Shown here one piece after another: positions 41,711 through 54,006 of a stretch of 64,000 nt of DNA. Below the pieces are notes generated by a model. It ran no database searches, was not told where the DNA came from, and saw only the letters and a program-made list of their open reading frames with translations. The translations under genes and the position numbers were made by a program. This DNA comes from Circinella minor. Lineage: Eukaryota > Mucoromycota > Mucoromycetes > Mucorales > Lichtheimiaceae. The number at the start of each line of letters is the position of its first letter. The stretch's first letter is position 1. The stretch covers positions 45,726 through 109,725 of the forward strand of contig JAEPRB010000137.1 of the NCBI GenBank assembly GCA_016758965.1, given 5' to 3'.

Positions 41711-44352
41711 TCAAAAAATATGGATCGAGTACGTACGTAGTTCGGGAACAGGTATCAATTTTTTCGTATCCAATGGCAAGAATTCATAATTTATTCCAAT
41801 GACCCATTCATTTACATTTTGATTTATGCAGGCAACTTCTCGAAATACAACCCATTCTATAGATTCATGGTGCAGATCCACGTTCTTGACAAATTTTTTC
41901 ACATCATCCCACAAAAAAGGATTATGTTGAAATTCAATTCCTTTCAGGTAAGGTGATGTGATTGCAATGATATCCAATAGTTCAGATGAAACATATTTAC
42001 AGCTGTCAAAACACAAATGTTGAACTCCCTCGTTAATAAAAAAAAATCTTTAAACGCTGGTAGATCAGGACCATGTAGTAATAATTGTCCGAATATATTT
42101 TCTGACACATAGAGCTTAAAAGCCAATCGTTAATACTGTACATTATTTCATCCTTGAATTCAAGGATCAACTGCTAGAACAGGTTATATGGATTTAAAAT
42201 AGAGACCGAATTTTTTTCTTGAAAGTTAAAGGATCAAAGGATTAGATTTTCAAGGATGGATCCTTTGAAAAGCAATAGCTGAAATTTTTTTGTGGAAATA
42301 AAATAAAAAGATCATATGCTTCTATCTTCATTTATTTATTTATTTTTTTACGTATAGTTTAACATACTTTATTAAATGTGCTATTTTATAGTATTGTTGT
42401 ATTATTTCTGAAATATTAGGAAAATACTCCCTAGGTCTAGTTAAAGGATCAAAGGATGAGATTCAAGGATTAACTCTTGAAAGCGGCAACTAAAATTTCT
42501 CTGGTTCTAGTTCAAGGATCAAAGAATGAAATTCTTGAAGATATTTAAACATCCAATCATCCTTTGTTCATCCTTGAAAATTAATTTTTCAAGGATGGAA
42601 TTTTGCACAGTGATAACCAAAGGGTTCAAGACCGTGGCGGATATTGTTGTTGGATGAGTGATCGAGCAATCCACAAGATTGTGACAGCGTTGAAGCATGG
42701 CTGCAAATTCACATTCTTTTGTATTAGGTATGGTGCAATACAGTCGACATAGGTTGCTGAATGTACAAGTAAGTATCGGGTCCCATTGTTCAGTAGCCAT
42801 AGCGGTATTGTACTTATAGTTAGTTTTCCCATTGAGCATAGTTTAAAGTGAATATCAGCTCTTCCAAGGTGTCGGCATTTGTAATATAGTCACTAATTTC
42901 GTAGCACACAGAGCAGGGTTTTTGACAAAAACCAAAGCCTTCATTTTTGGCAGATAAAACGAATGAATACAATCCATTACTGGGATAAACTACATTACTT
43001 CCCACAGTTCTATGACTTACAGTGGATGACGTATCTGTCATTAAGCTTTCACACAATGTGGTTTGATCGGGATGGATAATTATTTAAGACAAGAACTTCC
43101 AATTGAGTCAACGACAATTTTTTAACAGCCTTCAAAACATCCCAAGAACAAAGATTACCAATGAGCAATCAATGAAAGTAAAGAACAACGATAAATAGTT
43201 GCTTTCATATAAGCGACTTGAAAATCGGGGCACATCGATAAGTGGAGTGTCGTAAGATATACGTACATGTTGTAAAGCTGTAGATAATCCTTGGAAATTA
43301 TAGTCAGGACTAAACATGATATAAAATTAAGATGCTCTATATTAGTAAATACAATGAGCAGACCAGTATTTAATATACGCATTTGAGAATTAATTCCTTT
43401 ATGGAAAACTAATATTGCCGATATAAATGTTTGAAGAGATTTGAAATCAATAAAAGATATTAGAAGATGTTATTTTATTTACATAAAAGTATAACCGTTT
43501 GTTCAAAATTTAATATACAGATATGTTCTTTTTATATATTAGATAAGTATAAAATGACGCAGTACCTAATATATGTTTTTACCAAGAAAAAATGCAAGTA
43601 GAATATTACCTTGATACTTCTTTTTGTTTCTGGTAATGACATAATTGCTCGATCGCGATCTTTGTAAGTAATAATTCTGGAATATTCGTGTTGACGTCGT
43701 GGACTATAACAATCATACCAAACACTTTTCACATGTTTACCGATACTAGAGAGAACAATTCAGCTTGATTAATTATCTTGATAAAGTCGGACAGATCTCC
43801 ACAAGGATGAACATTCCATAATATGGTCATACCATGTCTGAGAAACAAAAATCAAATTGGCCAGTTCTTCTGACGACGTAAATGCTGGCGGTGATAGAAC
43901 AATAGATAGTAACTCCTGTGGTAAACATGTAATAAAATCGACACGAATTTCTGAACGGGCATTTACATCATTGTTCAATTTATCCAGAGTTATTTCTGAT
44001 TCAAAATCTTTTCGTCGACATAATGCTCAGAATCCACGTTTACAGAAGTCTTGTACAAGACGTTGCTGTCACTGTAATGAATAAAGTTGAGCGTCACATA
44101 TATGGTCTAAAGCAATCTTGGGATCCAGTTCGGTGATACGCTTGGCATTTTATGCCCCCATTCAAACTTGCTAAGCAAGTGATTTTATGCAAAGCAATTT
44201 TACAGCTGCGGCCATTACGATTTAACATCTCTGTTTTCTAATTTTCTTGGGAAAAAACTCAGTGCTTCGATTGTAATGATGATAGCTTCGACATACTCCT
44301 TGTTACTAAATGGTGATTGAGCTTTATAAGTATTACTTGTTACGTTTGTCAT
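41711..44352 (-). pseudogene. Decayed TPR / F-box / leucine-rich-repeat gene
   Basis: Pieces of one minus-strand gene in the order expected of the large Mucorales TPR-F-box family (SCF substrate receptors), but broken many times. A start (MTNVTSNTYKAQSPFS, 44352) leads into a TPR-like helix that shifts frame after FFPRKLENR. Another frame continues ITELDPKIALDHICDAQLYS. In-frame TGA codons lie at 44071-44069 and 44029-44027. The F-box follows (VDFITCLPQELLSIVL ... LIFVSQTWYDHIMECSSLWR), then an intron-like break and IGKHVKSVWYDCYSP. Leucine-rich fragments follow in alternating frames, with a shift near 43320. A repeat-rich insertion occupies about 42149-42598, and another shift lies in an A-run near 42040. 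The last piece ends near 41711. Several shifts plus stops plus insertion make sequencing error alone unlikely. Confidence 0.75.
42149..42598. mobile_element. AAGGAT-rich repeat element inserted in the F-box relic
   Basis: A block of about 450 bases interrupting the leucine-rich part of the pseudogene, between frames ending VITVQN and resuming AFKLYVSENIFGQ. Each end carries a small palindrome (CATCCTTGAATTCAAGGAT at the left; CATCCTTGAA...TTCAAGGATG at the right), so the ends are inverted repeats of one another. I count 13 copies of AAGGAT or its complement ATCCTT inside, plus an approximate direct repeat (CTAGTTAAAGGATCAAAG and CTAGTTCAAGGATCAAAG, about 85 bases apart). It has no coding capacity. 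It is probably a non-autonomous transposon or satellite-like element; target duplication could not be fixed with certainty. Confidence 0.55.
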
Positions 44353-45452
44353 TTTTAATGAAAGTACTTTTTAGAGGTAAAAGAAAAGAAAAAGCGATTT
44401 GAAAACCCGCTGCGTCTTGGTTGTCATTTATTATGGGAAGTTTTTTCTCACCCCTCAAAATAATAGTGATGGTTATAGGATCGACTATTGTTCTGCTACT
44501 ACTTTTACGATATTAAGCAGTATAAAAGAAAAAAAAATAGAAAAAGTGGCTAAAATCCAACTTTTATAACAGAATTTAATTGTTTATTCAAATGAACACT
44601 TTCATTATAGAGCAATGAAGAAGGCGGGCTTTTGTTTTTTGATGTGGTATATCATAGCTGTCATTAGAATACTCTATGCTGCCCAAAGAAAATATTAGAA
44701 ATTTTTTCATATATATATGACTCATGCATTTTATGTATTGTTATTTAGTATACACTATGCTTATATATTATATTCTGTTAAAACGACTTGATTGGGTTCG
44801 TAGTACATATATGGTTTTACAAAACAAAAAATTTCATAAATAACTACTACAGTTATCCAGACATAAATTTATTAATAAAACAATGACTGAAAATGACATT
44901 GATAATAATAAGAAGTTGAGAAAATAAAAGAAGAAATTAGTTTTTCAAACAACTTATTCTTGTCAAAAAATTTCTATAAAAAAAAGAATTTAGTCGTCAT
45001 CTTGCCTAATATAGAGAAAACGCGTCGTGCTACATAAAAATCCATAAACTTAAACCAGTTTTCACTATGACTCAAGTTCCTCCAATAAATAAAGCATATA
45101 AATTTTATGGTGTATACAAATACAATAGTATATTATATTTTATAATATAATGATATAATCCTACGAAGTTTCTCTGTACTATTAATAATAATAATACTAA
45201 TACTATGTAATTATGAACGGGTTCTATTTGTCCTTGCAATAGTAAAAATGGGGAAATAGTGCTTGAAGCACAAACGTTTTCTCCGCATGCATTATGTGTT
45301 ACCTTCTCTTGCGTAATATTACTAATATTATCCCTTTTTGTTACATATAAAAAGACACCTGTTTTTACCCTACTCCTTTTTTCTCACTCTTTCTCCCTCA
45401 ACGAACTCAAATTTCTATTTTTTTCTATCAAAACTACAACAATACTTTTAAA
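44353..45452. other. Divergent intergenic region
   Basis: A 1.1-kb AT-rich stretch between the F-box relic and the MAPEG gene. Pyrimidine-rich sequence just before 45453 is probably the MAPEG 5' UTR. No other gene is seen. Confidence 0.5.
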
Positions 45453-46201
45453 ATGGCAGGAATTCTTATTACCAAAGAATATGGATATGTATGGCTTAAA
45501 AGAATGAACTTGTCGAACAACATGGTCGGCAAAAGAATTATTATATTAAGTCATTATTACTTCTCTTTTTTAGGTTCTCGCTACTGCTGCTGCAAGTGCG
45601 CTTTATCTTACGTGTTTAGGTTTTCAAGTCGGAAAATATCGTAAGGCTGCTGGTGTTCCTTATCCTTATGGTATGTATTAGTACATTAAATTATATATAT
45701 ATGAGCATAGTAGAGGAGGAGTATCAGAAAAATAGAGAGACGATACTAAAGTTGCGCGTTATGGCATCAAATTACACAGCCTATGCCGAACGAGCGGATG
45801 CAGAAAAAGACCCAAAGAAGAATTTATTCAATTGCGCTCAACGTGTTCACCAGGTAAAAGAAAAAAAGAAGTCAGGCACCAGTTTCGCTGGAAAACTGGT
45901 TGCATTTATAAAAGATTTGTTTAAAATTATATTAATCATATATTCTTTTTCTTTTATGTTTAAATAGAATAATCTTGAAATATTTCCAGTCTATAATACC
46001 TTATTATTGATTAGTGGCATCAAATACCCCTTGTATGCTTCTTATGCTGGTATTGTTTTCCTGCTCGGCCGTGCTGTATACTCCTCTGGTTACCTTACTG
46101 GTCAACCCAGTAAACGTACTCGTGGTGGTTTCTATGGTCTCGGACTCTTGGCTCTTTTGGGTATGACCGGATCTACACTCTATGAACTTGTTTTACAATA
46201 A
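45453..46201 (+). CDS. MAPEG family protein, microsomal glutathione S-transferase 3-like
   Basis: Four-span membrane protein of the MAPEG family. MGST3-type members use glutathione to detoxify lipid peroxides at the ER or outer mitochondrial membrane. Exons 45453-45488 (12 codons), 45574-45670, 45780-45853 and 45968-46201 join in frame to 146 residues, the family length. The start MAGILITKEYGY continues across the splice into VLATAAASALYLTCLGFQVG (span 1) and KYRKAAGVPYPY. The signature NLFNCAQRVHQNNLEIFP, containing the conserved Asn, Arg and Glu of the glutathione site, spans an intron. Spans 2 to 4 follow, with GRAVYSSGYLTGQPSKRTRG typical of MGST3. The small exons make the gene easy to miss. 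Confidence 0.9.
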
Positions 46202-48373
46202 ATAATATTAATGTATAACTGTTGATATGTAACGAAGGAAGGGTGTAAATAGCACTGTGTAAAAAAAAAAAAGGGGAGGGAAAGAACAGTCTAATATCAA
46301 TAATATTATAGAAATATAGTTTTTATTTATCTATCAGTTTTAGTATATTCATAAATATAAAGTTACACATTTATATACCAGAAACTTCCTACGTGCATGC
46401 GTGGCAAAGAAAGGAAAACTTGTCAATAGATATTTAACAAAGAAACGTGTATACCAAACTTGTATTTATTTTTTTGCCACGTTTCTTTTAAAAAGATACT
46501 TATGAATATCAAATATAATAATAGCTTAAATCATATCATAATTAGTTTGCATTATTATTAAGTAAATATAAAATCCTGCAACATTATAATTTGACGTATT
46601 TATATAATATACAACATGTACTGCACACGGTGGTATTATATCCCCTTATAATTCTTTACTATCAAGCTTGTTCTTTACTGTTTTAAAAGAATATCCGAAA
46701 GGGGCTGATCTTTTCCCTCCCCCCAATTTGTTTTTTGATGTTCGGAGTGAACGCTAAAATAATGAAAGGGCCGTGCTTCCTTTGCTATAATGGTCCTACA
46801 TTGTCTTTTTAAAAAAAAGAGCATGGCTAAATACATAGGTATATGTAATATATAACTTCAAAGAGTCGGCGACAAAAAGAAATCCACCATGCTTTTGGAT
46901 GAGTCGGAATTATTGTTGCTCAGAATCATATACAACTTATTTTTTTTTCTTGGTTGTGAAGTTATAAATAAATAAATAAAAATATGATGATAACTGTACC
47001 AATTGGTGTATAGTGATAAAATCCATGTTAAATTATAATATTGGAAATCTAGAAAGTGCGGACCTTTTGTTCCTTTGTAGCAAAATTGTCAAATAGGTCT
47101 TTCATTTTTGTAAAAAAAAAAAAAAAAAAAAAAACGGAGCTAAGTGGATCCATCCACATGCCTGAGTTATGGTGCGATATTTTTTTATTGAAAAGAATAC
47201 AACTCAGACAGTAAGAAATATAATATGGGTGACAAGCGCCTCTAAGACTTAAAACGTCCAAGTGTATATAAATCCCGTTTTTTTTGAATATGTTTTACGT
47301 GACAATTCCCCTCTCTTTCTCCATAATTAAGTAGACATTTACCTGTTGAGAACTTCAACTGGTAAAGAAAAAAAGTTAAAAAAAAAACAGACTGGATAAA
47401 AAAAACTTAGGTTTTCCCCCTTAAAATACTTTTAATAATAAAATAACCATGATAACAATTTACTATCGTGATGTATGTGTGTATGAAGAAAGGGGAAGGG
47501 TCGCCATAGAAACATGTACATTTTTATGTTATAAATTGTGAGGCCGTGCGCTAGATACATATCGGGGTGATTGTATATGAATTTTACTGATCAAGTTACT
47601 AGTATGGTTTTTCTGATCGGTGCAATAAGATTTCAGCGTAAAATTACAGTAATATATATAAAACCAAATACAAATATTTTCCCATATGGGAATTGTGTAA
47701 CATCCGTTATAAGTCTGTGCAACTTAATATTGAGAGAGCGGCTGTTGTAAATTGTAACAACTGAACTGGGTCCAAGGTTGCTGGTTGCCAATAAGAATGT
47801 AGAAAGCCTCGTGCAAGTGTTACCTCCTGTGGATATTGTGGAACTTTTTTTCACTCTTTTTTATTATTATTATTTCATTGCCCCCCTCCTTTGGTCTTAC
47901 CAGTCTCTTTTTTTTTTTTTTTCGAATCCCCCCCCCTGAATGATATTATTGAAGCTTGACTTAAATAGAGTCGAAATATTTCTGTCCCAATTCGGTTTTT
48001 CTTGAGTTTGCTATTCCCCTCTTCTTTCTTCTTTTCTTTTTTTTTCTTTAACTACTTGAAAAAAGTCGATCTTTGTAAGATCCTTTTTTTATATATCTTT
48101 TGCATTTTTCTTTTTTTCTTTTTTATATCGCATATTATAGTACACGGCTTGCCGTTGAACAGAATATCCGTTATCCCCTTCCCTTTTTCGTTCCCCCCTT
48201 TTTATTACCTTAAAGCTCATTTATCGTTTTCTCACTAAAAAAATATCAACAGGCTTGCTTGTATTATTTTTTTTTTCTTTGTACTTATCCCCCACAGCGA
48301 TTTCTATTATTATTTTTACTCTTATCCCCAGCAAACCCACACAACCTTTTTTTCTCTTTTTTTATTCGTTTGA
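46202..48373. other. Gene-poor intergenic region, zinc-finger 5' leader at right
   Basis: 2.2 kb without a supported gene. A poly(A) run of about 24 bases lies at 47111-47134. The last 400 bases (about 47860-48370) are strongly pyrimidine-rich and are probably the promoter and 5' UTR of the zinc-finger gene. Confidence 0.5.
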
Positions 48374-49798
48374 ATGCTTTCAGTTTACCCTATTATGAGC
48401 TTGGACCTCAACTTTTCGCAAACAGTTCCTTCAACGCACGGTTTCTCGCGAGGAGCAGTAATGCCACCAACGAATCAATTCGATCCATATCTTGCAACAT
48501 CGTTTTCGACAGCGACGAGTTCTGGTGTAAATAATAGTCCTGCTTTGTTTGATACTCAATGTACATCATTTGGTTTTCCTACTACTGCTGTGACGTCGGC
48601 TGGCGCGACGCACGCAAATGCATTCATGCCTTCTCCACCTCAACCACAACCACAACCAGCAACTTTTTTGCCTCCTCAACAACAGCAATCTTCTTCTTCG
48701 TCTACTACAACTACTTCTCATACGCTTGCGTCAGGAAGTAGTCCAGCAACTTCGATTCAATATAGTCCAGTTTTATTTGATCAACAATTAGCTGCATGTA
48801 TGGATGGATCTGCTAATAAGTTGATGTCAACCAGTGTTGATGATTATGCTCACTCTGAGTCCGGCTTGTCCGTTGACTCTTGTGTGTATGGTAGAAGTCA
48901 TGGTAGCTCGCCACTGGCTGGTCCAGTTGCTTCACCATTTTCTCTTCCTCAATCTCATCACCACCATCATCACCAACACCAAGTTCCACCCCCACCTCCA
49001 CCACCAACAAACCTAAGCCCAACGATTCCATATCACCACCATCAACCTCACCATAATCATCATGGTTATCACCCGTACATGTATCCAGGTGAATAAAGTT
49101 TACTATTTTATATAAAAGTGAAAATATTAGATAAGATAAAACGTACGAAATACTAACATACAATAATAACAATAAATTAACAGGAATTGTAACCGGTCGT
49201 ACGACTGAACCTGTAGTGCAGAGTAGCAAGCGTGGCGATTTGAGATCGCCTGCTATGTGTTCCCCAGCTCAACAAGCTCAGCCATATTACCACCAACAAC
49301 CCACTATGCACTGTCAACCTTATAAACGTCGTTCTTCAGCAGCCACATCTAGATCATCTTCCCCAACGTCGACGATTCATTCTGATGGAGGTATGCCTCA
49401 GAACATGATGGCCACGTTCAACACGAAGGTCTCATCTTCTACGCCCAAACGTTACAAATGTGCCGTATGTTTTAAAAAGTTTACTCGACCAAGTTCACTC
49501 ACTACACACATGTATAGCCATACAGGCGAGGTAAATTACAATAACAACAACAATATTAAAAACAAGATTGTTGAAAAAAAGTTGTTTATTTAGTCCCTAA
49601 TCTATTTTTATTTTATTATTTACTTTTTCTAAATAGAAACCCTTTAAATGTCCTGTGGATGGATGCGGACGTCATTTCTCTGTAGTCAGCAATTTACGAC
49701 GCCATGCAAAGATTCACAACAATCATCCTATCAGCAATAACAACAACTCATCATCATCAACAATATCCTCGCCAGCATCTTCATCATGTTCGCCATGA
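48374..49798 (+). CDS. C2H2 zinc-finger transcription factor (two fingers)
   Basis: Probable nuclear DNA-binding regulator. Exons 48374-49088, 49184-49530 and 49637-49798 join in frame to 407 residues. The first ATG is at 48374 (MLSVYPIM); the ATG at 48395 (MSLDLNFSQ) is an alternative start. Residues 1-330 are low complexity, with Ser/Thr, Gln, a His run (SHHHHHHQHQ) and a Pro run (PPPPPPP). Two adjacent C2H2 fingers lie at about 334-385: CAVCFKKFTRPSSLTTHMYSH and CPVDGCGRHFSVVSNLRRHAK, joined by the canonical linker TGEKPFK, which an intron splits. The tail is Asn/Ser-rich. The RPSSLTTHMYSHTGEKPF.C...GC.R.FSV.SNLRRH pattern occurs in a broad fungal family. The target genes cannot be inferred. 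Confidence 0.88.
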
Positions 49799-50761
49799 TG
49801 AAAACCCCCATTCCTTTCATTTTTCTTTTTCTGTTTTTATTCAATATTCTTCTTAACAACCTCTTTTTTTTTTCTTAGTCTTTATGTTTCTGCTTGCGGG
49901 AATGTGGACAAAAAAAAGAAGAAAAAAAGGATGTTTTGAAGTTTATTATTCACTCTTTTTTTTATTCTTTTTGGTTTTTATACTTTGTATTGCATTTTTC
50001 TTACATCTTGAAAAAAAAACTTAATATTTCTCCTTTTTTTGATGATGAGAAATGAGGTTTGTTATTATTATATTATATTTTACATATATCTAATTTGTCC
50101 ATAATATTGATTCTAATCGTTGCATTATTTTGAAAAGAAGGAATTGATAATTAACTTTTTGTCGAGTCGATCTTGATAGGTTGTTATTTATTTAATTCTG
50201 TTCTTTTTCAAAAAGAATCGATATCATGATATATCCATTACTATATCTTTTAAGCAAACCATCATCCTATTTTTTTCTTATTTAAAATCATCTCCTCCAT
50301 TCCCTTTATACTCTTTTACTTTTATTCTTATTATAACATCCCTCTCCTTTATTCCTTGAATACTTTCGTTTTTTTGTATAAGCTCATTTATTATTAAAAA
50401 AAAAACAAAACCCGTTTCGTGCGGCGGCGTCGATTAATTGTCGATGATGATGAAATTATATAATCAATATTTTTTTTGTGTGTGCTATAATTTAAATGTG
50501 TAATATTATTTGTTATGTACGTTGGACTTAACCAAATTCTTGGTTTTTTATTTTACAATAACCATGCCGACACATGCGCAGTGTAACCACAAGGCTCAGA
50601 ATGGCATCCCCGCCAAGTTACAAAGAGATTTTTTTTTTACTACTCCTTTTCTAATTTTTTTTCTTTGGTTGTCGTGCTACCCACACTACTAATTATCACC
50701 TTATAATCCTCTCCTAACCCAATTTTTTTTTAAACTTTCTTATATTACAATATTATTAATA
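49799..50761. other. Intergenic
   Basis: A 963-base gap between two plus-strand genes, T-rich, with no supported gene. The short frame at 50510-50692 lacks features. Confidence 0.5.
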
Positions 50762-51239
50762 ATGTTTCGCCGTGCTGGCACTTCAACCTGGAAAAAGTAT
50801 GCCGAGCAATTCCGTAACAAGCCGGCATCCTACTTGACTTCATTTGCCATTCTTCACGAAATTACAGCCATTATACCATTACCAATCGTTTATTATACAC
50901 TTGATTTTTGTGACATTCGAATTCCTGTTCCTGAACAAGCAGTGGCAGAAGGGAATCGCATCATGAGTAAAGTGAGAACACGATATGGTTATGAGCCATT
51001 AGAAGCTGATAGTCGTGTTATGGTGAACTTAGCAACTTCATATGCCGTTGTTAAGGTAACATATATTTAATAATCATAGCAACAGTTATAGTAATAATAG
51101 TAAAGTTAACTTTTATTTACTTAAATAGGCCATGTTGCCATTACGGATCGCTGCATCCGTTGCACTGACACCATTTATGGCAGAAAGATTTATTGGACCT
51201 TTCGGTAGTTTTGTAACAAAAGCATTTCGTAAAAAATAA
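50762..51239 (+). CDS. Mrx11-like mitochondrial membrane protein
   Basis: Exons 50762-51055 and 51129-51239 (donor GTAACA, acceptor AATAG) join in frame to 134 residues. The N-terminus MFRRAGTSTWKKYAEQFRNK is basic and amphipathic, suiting mitochondrial import. It is followed by ASYLTSFAILHEITAIIPLP and IVYYTLDF, a first membrane span with the HE.TAI.PL motif that I associate with the fungal Mrx11 (YPL041C-like) family. The second exon encodes a second hydrophobic segment (AMLPLRIAASVALTPFMAER) and the basic tail TKAFRKK. The yeast relative has been linked to the mitochondrial gene-expression network; no enzymatic activity is expected. The family name rests on one motif and overall architecture. 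Confidence 0.65.
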
Positions 51240-51474
51240 GTAATAGTGACAATAATTTAATAGAATATAATTGGGGAGTATTATTATAGTATAGACGGAA
51301 TGTAAGGAGGTTTCCTAATAATAATAATTATAATAAAAAGAATAATATCATAAAAATTCTTTTTGAATTTTACACTGTTTGATGGTTTAGTCTATTTTCA
51401 GCGGATCGATCGATCTGTCCCCAATAAGCAAAAGAATCACCCACATGATTCTAGGGCTGTTTTTTTCTCGAAAG

Positions 51475-51505
<31 letters not shown>

Positions 51506-53287
51506 GTAATAAGAAAAAAAAAAGGGGGGGCCAACGGATATGTCATCCTTTGGTTATTAAAATTTCATTTCTATTGCATATATTATAAAGTATCATATAA
51601 TAATAACTGTTACATTTTGAATCAGGAATATTTTAAGGGGATCCTATTGTTATTCCTGCAGTATTGCGGTCAAATCAAGTAATCGAAAAGTCAAATGATT
51701 GGACTTTTTTTTTTATTATTGTTGACGAGTCTTTTTTTTATTATTTTCGCGCGAAATACTCTATCTAAATTTATTTCCAGTTATAAACGGCAACAAAAAC
51801 TCATCAAATAACTTTAAAATAGACCAATTTATCCAGTTTCTCGGTTATGTGGATGATCTGGTAAAATTGTACATCGCGCAAATAACAAAAAAAAAAAAAA
51901 AGAAACTGGTTTGATTCAGGTTCATCGGAGTAGTGCCAGGAAAAAAAGGGGGGAGTAGAAAAAAAACTGCACCCCCTTGATTTCGTCAATCTTATCAAAT
52001 AGCTTATTTATTTGATAAATATAATACACAACATAAACAGGTATAGCGGATTCAGTGTTACATTTATAAAAGTATATTGGGGGAGAAGAATAAAAAGAAG
52101 TATTATATAATCATTTTTTGACAATATATGTCAATGTAAATCATTACTTTTGTATCATGTGGGCAATGATAACTAGCCGAGTAGTAAAGAATACGTAGTG
52201 ATGATATTGCTGCTATTTCAACATAAAATAAAAATATGAAATACAACTACCATTGTGTTATTCTTTTTGTCATTGAATCAGATACTTAAACATACTTCGG
52301 ATGACCCGCCGGCAATTATACGACAACTTAAACAGCCATGTGGAATTCCTGTATTCCTGTTTTGTGATCAATTGTCATTTGACGCCATAGAGAAATTACC
52401 TTACTAAATTTATTCTTAGGTCAATTCCCCAATGTTTTTTAAACAAGTTTTTTCTTATTAATAGCATGTAAATATTCTAAAGATGGTTAATCGAATAATA
52501 CATGTAAACGTCTAGAATCGTTTCTTTAAGCATAGAAAATGAATCCTTCAAAACGCCCCTTTTCTCTCTCTCTGCTGTCTTGTGTTGATCTTAGAAAACA
52601 TATGACGAAGTTGTATGTGATACGAATTATTCGTTGGTCATAGTAAGTACTTGGTGTATACTTAGGGACATAAACTTTACACGATGTACAAGTGAATAGT
52701 TTTGAATGATGTACAATATCATATTATAAAGCATTGTGAAACAATATAGATCCATACATGGTATTGTATAAACACTTCTTTTTTACTTTTGATGGATCGC
52801 GCACATACGCAAAATTGACCGTGTTGATCTTTCTTGATCCCATAAAACTCCTCTCATTTAGTCCTTCTCATATATTAAAATAGTTTCAGGTGGTGTGACA
52901 TTTTTACTTTCGATAATTTCCTCAGAAACGTCATAGGTATCCTTAAGTTATGGTTTCACTACCGTAATATTCAATTAAACCAATGGATGAAAGCACAATA
53001 TATATCGACCTACACAATTATATGCCATAATCTTATTTACCTTATTCCATAAAAAAATTGTATTACCACCCTTTTCAACCAATTCGAATTCGAATTCCCA
53101 ACAAAAACGTTATCGTGAACATTTAGGGATTTTTAACAAATATATGTGTAGCAGCTATGGAATAAACTCTCACTTGAACTAATATATAAAACTATCCAAT
53201 TAAATGTGGCGCAAAAATTAGAGAAATATAGATATCTAATGTTGTTTATACAGGTGTTTTTATTGTTTTTATTTTATTGATGTTATT
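51240..53287. other. 2-kb intergenic region
   Basis: Convergent gap with a (CT)n microsatellite (about 51476-51501) and A/T homopolymers. I find no gene, RNA or clear transposon ends. Confidence 0.5.
51476..51501. repeat. (TC)n microsatellite
   Basis: Uninterrupted CT dinucleotide run about 26 bases long downstream of the Mrx11-like gene. Confidence 0.85.
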
Positions 53288-54006
53288 TTATGGTGATGGT
53301 GGAGGTGGATGATCTGGTGATTGTGGTTCTACGTCGTCATTATCCTTTGTGCCTTCGTCTGGATTGGCATGTTTTTGTAACCATGCGTCATCAGTCCATA
53401 CTTTACAATATTATAAAAGTTTTTTTTTTGTTTATAGATTAGTTCAGGATCATATCAGATTATATATGCGAATAAATGCTTTGTACGCGTTTTTTTTTTC
53501 TTTGAAATTCATACCTGCACGATTAGAACCTGCAACAACACGTTGTGCTTTTGCCTTGTTTACTTTAATAACTTTTCCATTAAGCTCTGCAAGATGCATA
53601 TTATCAATTGCTGCATCACAATCTTCTATTTCTTCATATTGTATAAAACCGTATCCTTTATGTTGATTATCTATATACAAGTAGTTTTTTTTTTTTTTTT
53701 TTTTTTTTTTGTTTCATGCGCGGTCAATTATAAGAATGTCGTCCAATTGGTTGTTACTATAGGTATATGAATAAAACAAAATATTTACGTGATCCAGGAT
53801 CGACAGCAAGTTGCACAGATACAATATTACCAAAAGGTATAAATGCGGCATGTAAGATCGCTTCTGTCATATCTTGATCAAGTCCTCCTATAAAAAGAAA
53901 CTAATTAATACATCATATTAATTTATTACCCTTCCCTTCCTCATTTAACAATATGCTACATACCAACAAATAATGTGCTTTTATTTTCTGTACTATTACT
54001 ACTCAT
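53288..54006 (-). CDS. RRM protein resembling the cyclophilin-33 (PPIE) N-terminus, without cyclophilin domain
   Basis: Probable nuclear RNA-binding protein. Exons in transcript order: 54006-53964, 53887-53789, 53670-53515 and 53400-53288, joining in frame to 136 residues. The RRM covers about 10-88: RNP2-like [33 protein letters not shown]1-like [11 protein letters not shown] and [20 protein letters not shown]. It is followed by NKAKAQRV and [11 protein letters not shown]. The IPFG, AAIDNM.E.EL.G and VW.DD.WL features are those of the RRM of cyclophilin 33/PPIE, which normally continues into a peptidyl-prolyl isomerase domain. Here the reading frame stops after an acidic and Pro-rich tail (PPPPSP). 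I see no cyclophilin sequence downstream to 51240. Exon joins are clean, so it reads as a stand-alone RRM gene. Confidence 0.85.

Noticed and set aside
45653..45967. Alternative 104-codon frame across the MAPEG gene
   Set aside because: It reads through two introns of the MAPEG gene; only the central exon portion is real.
47049..47261. Minus-strand 70-codon frame near a poly(A) tract
   Set aside because: Much of it is poly-Phe encoded by the homopolymer; no conserved feature.
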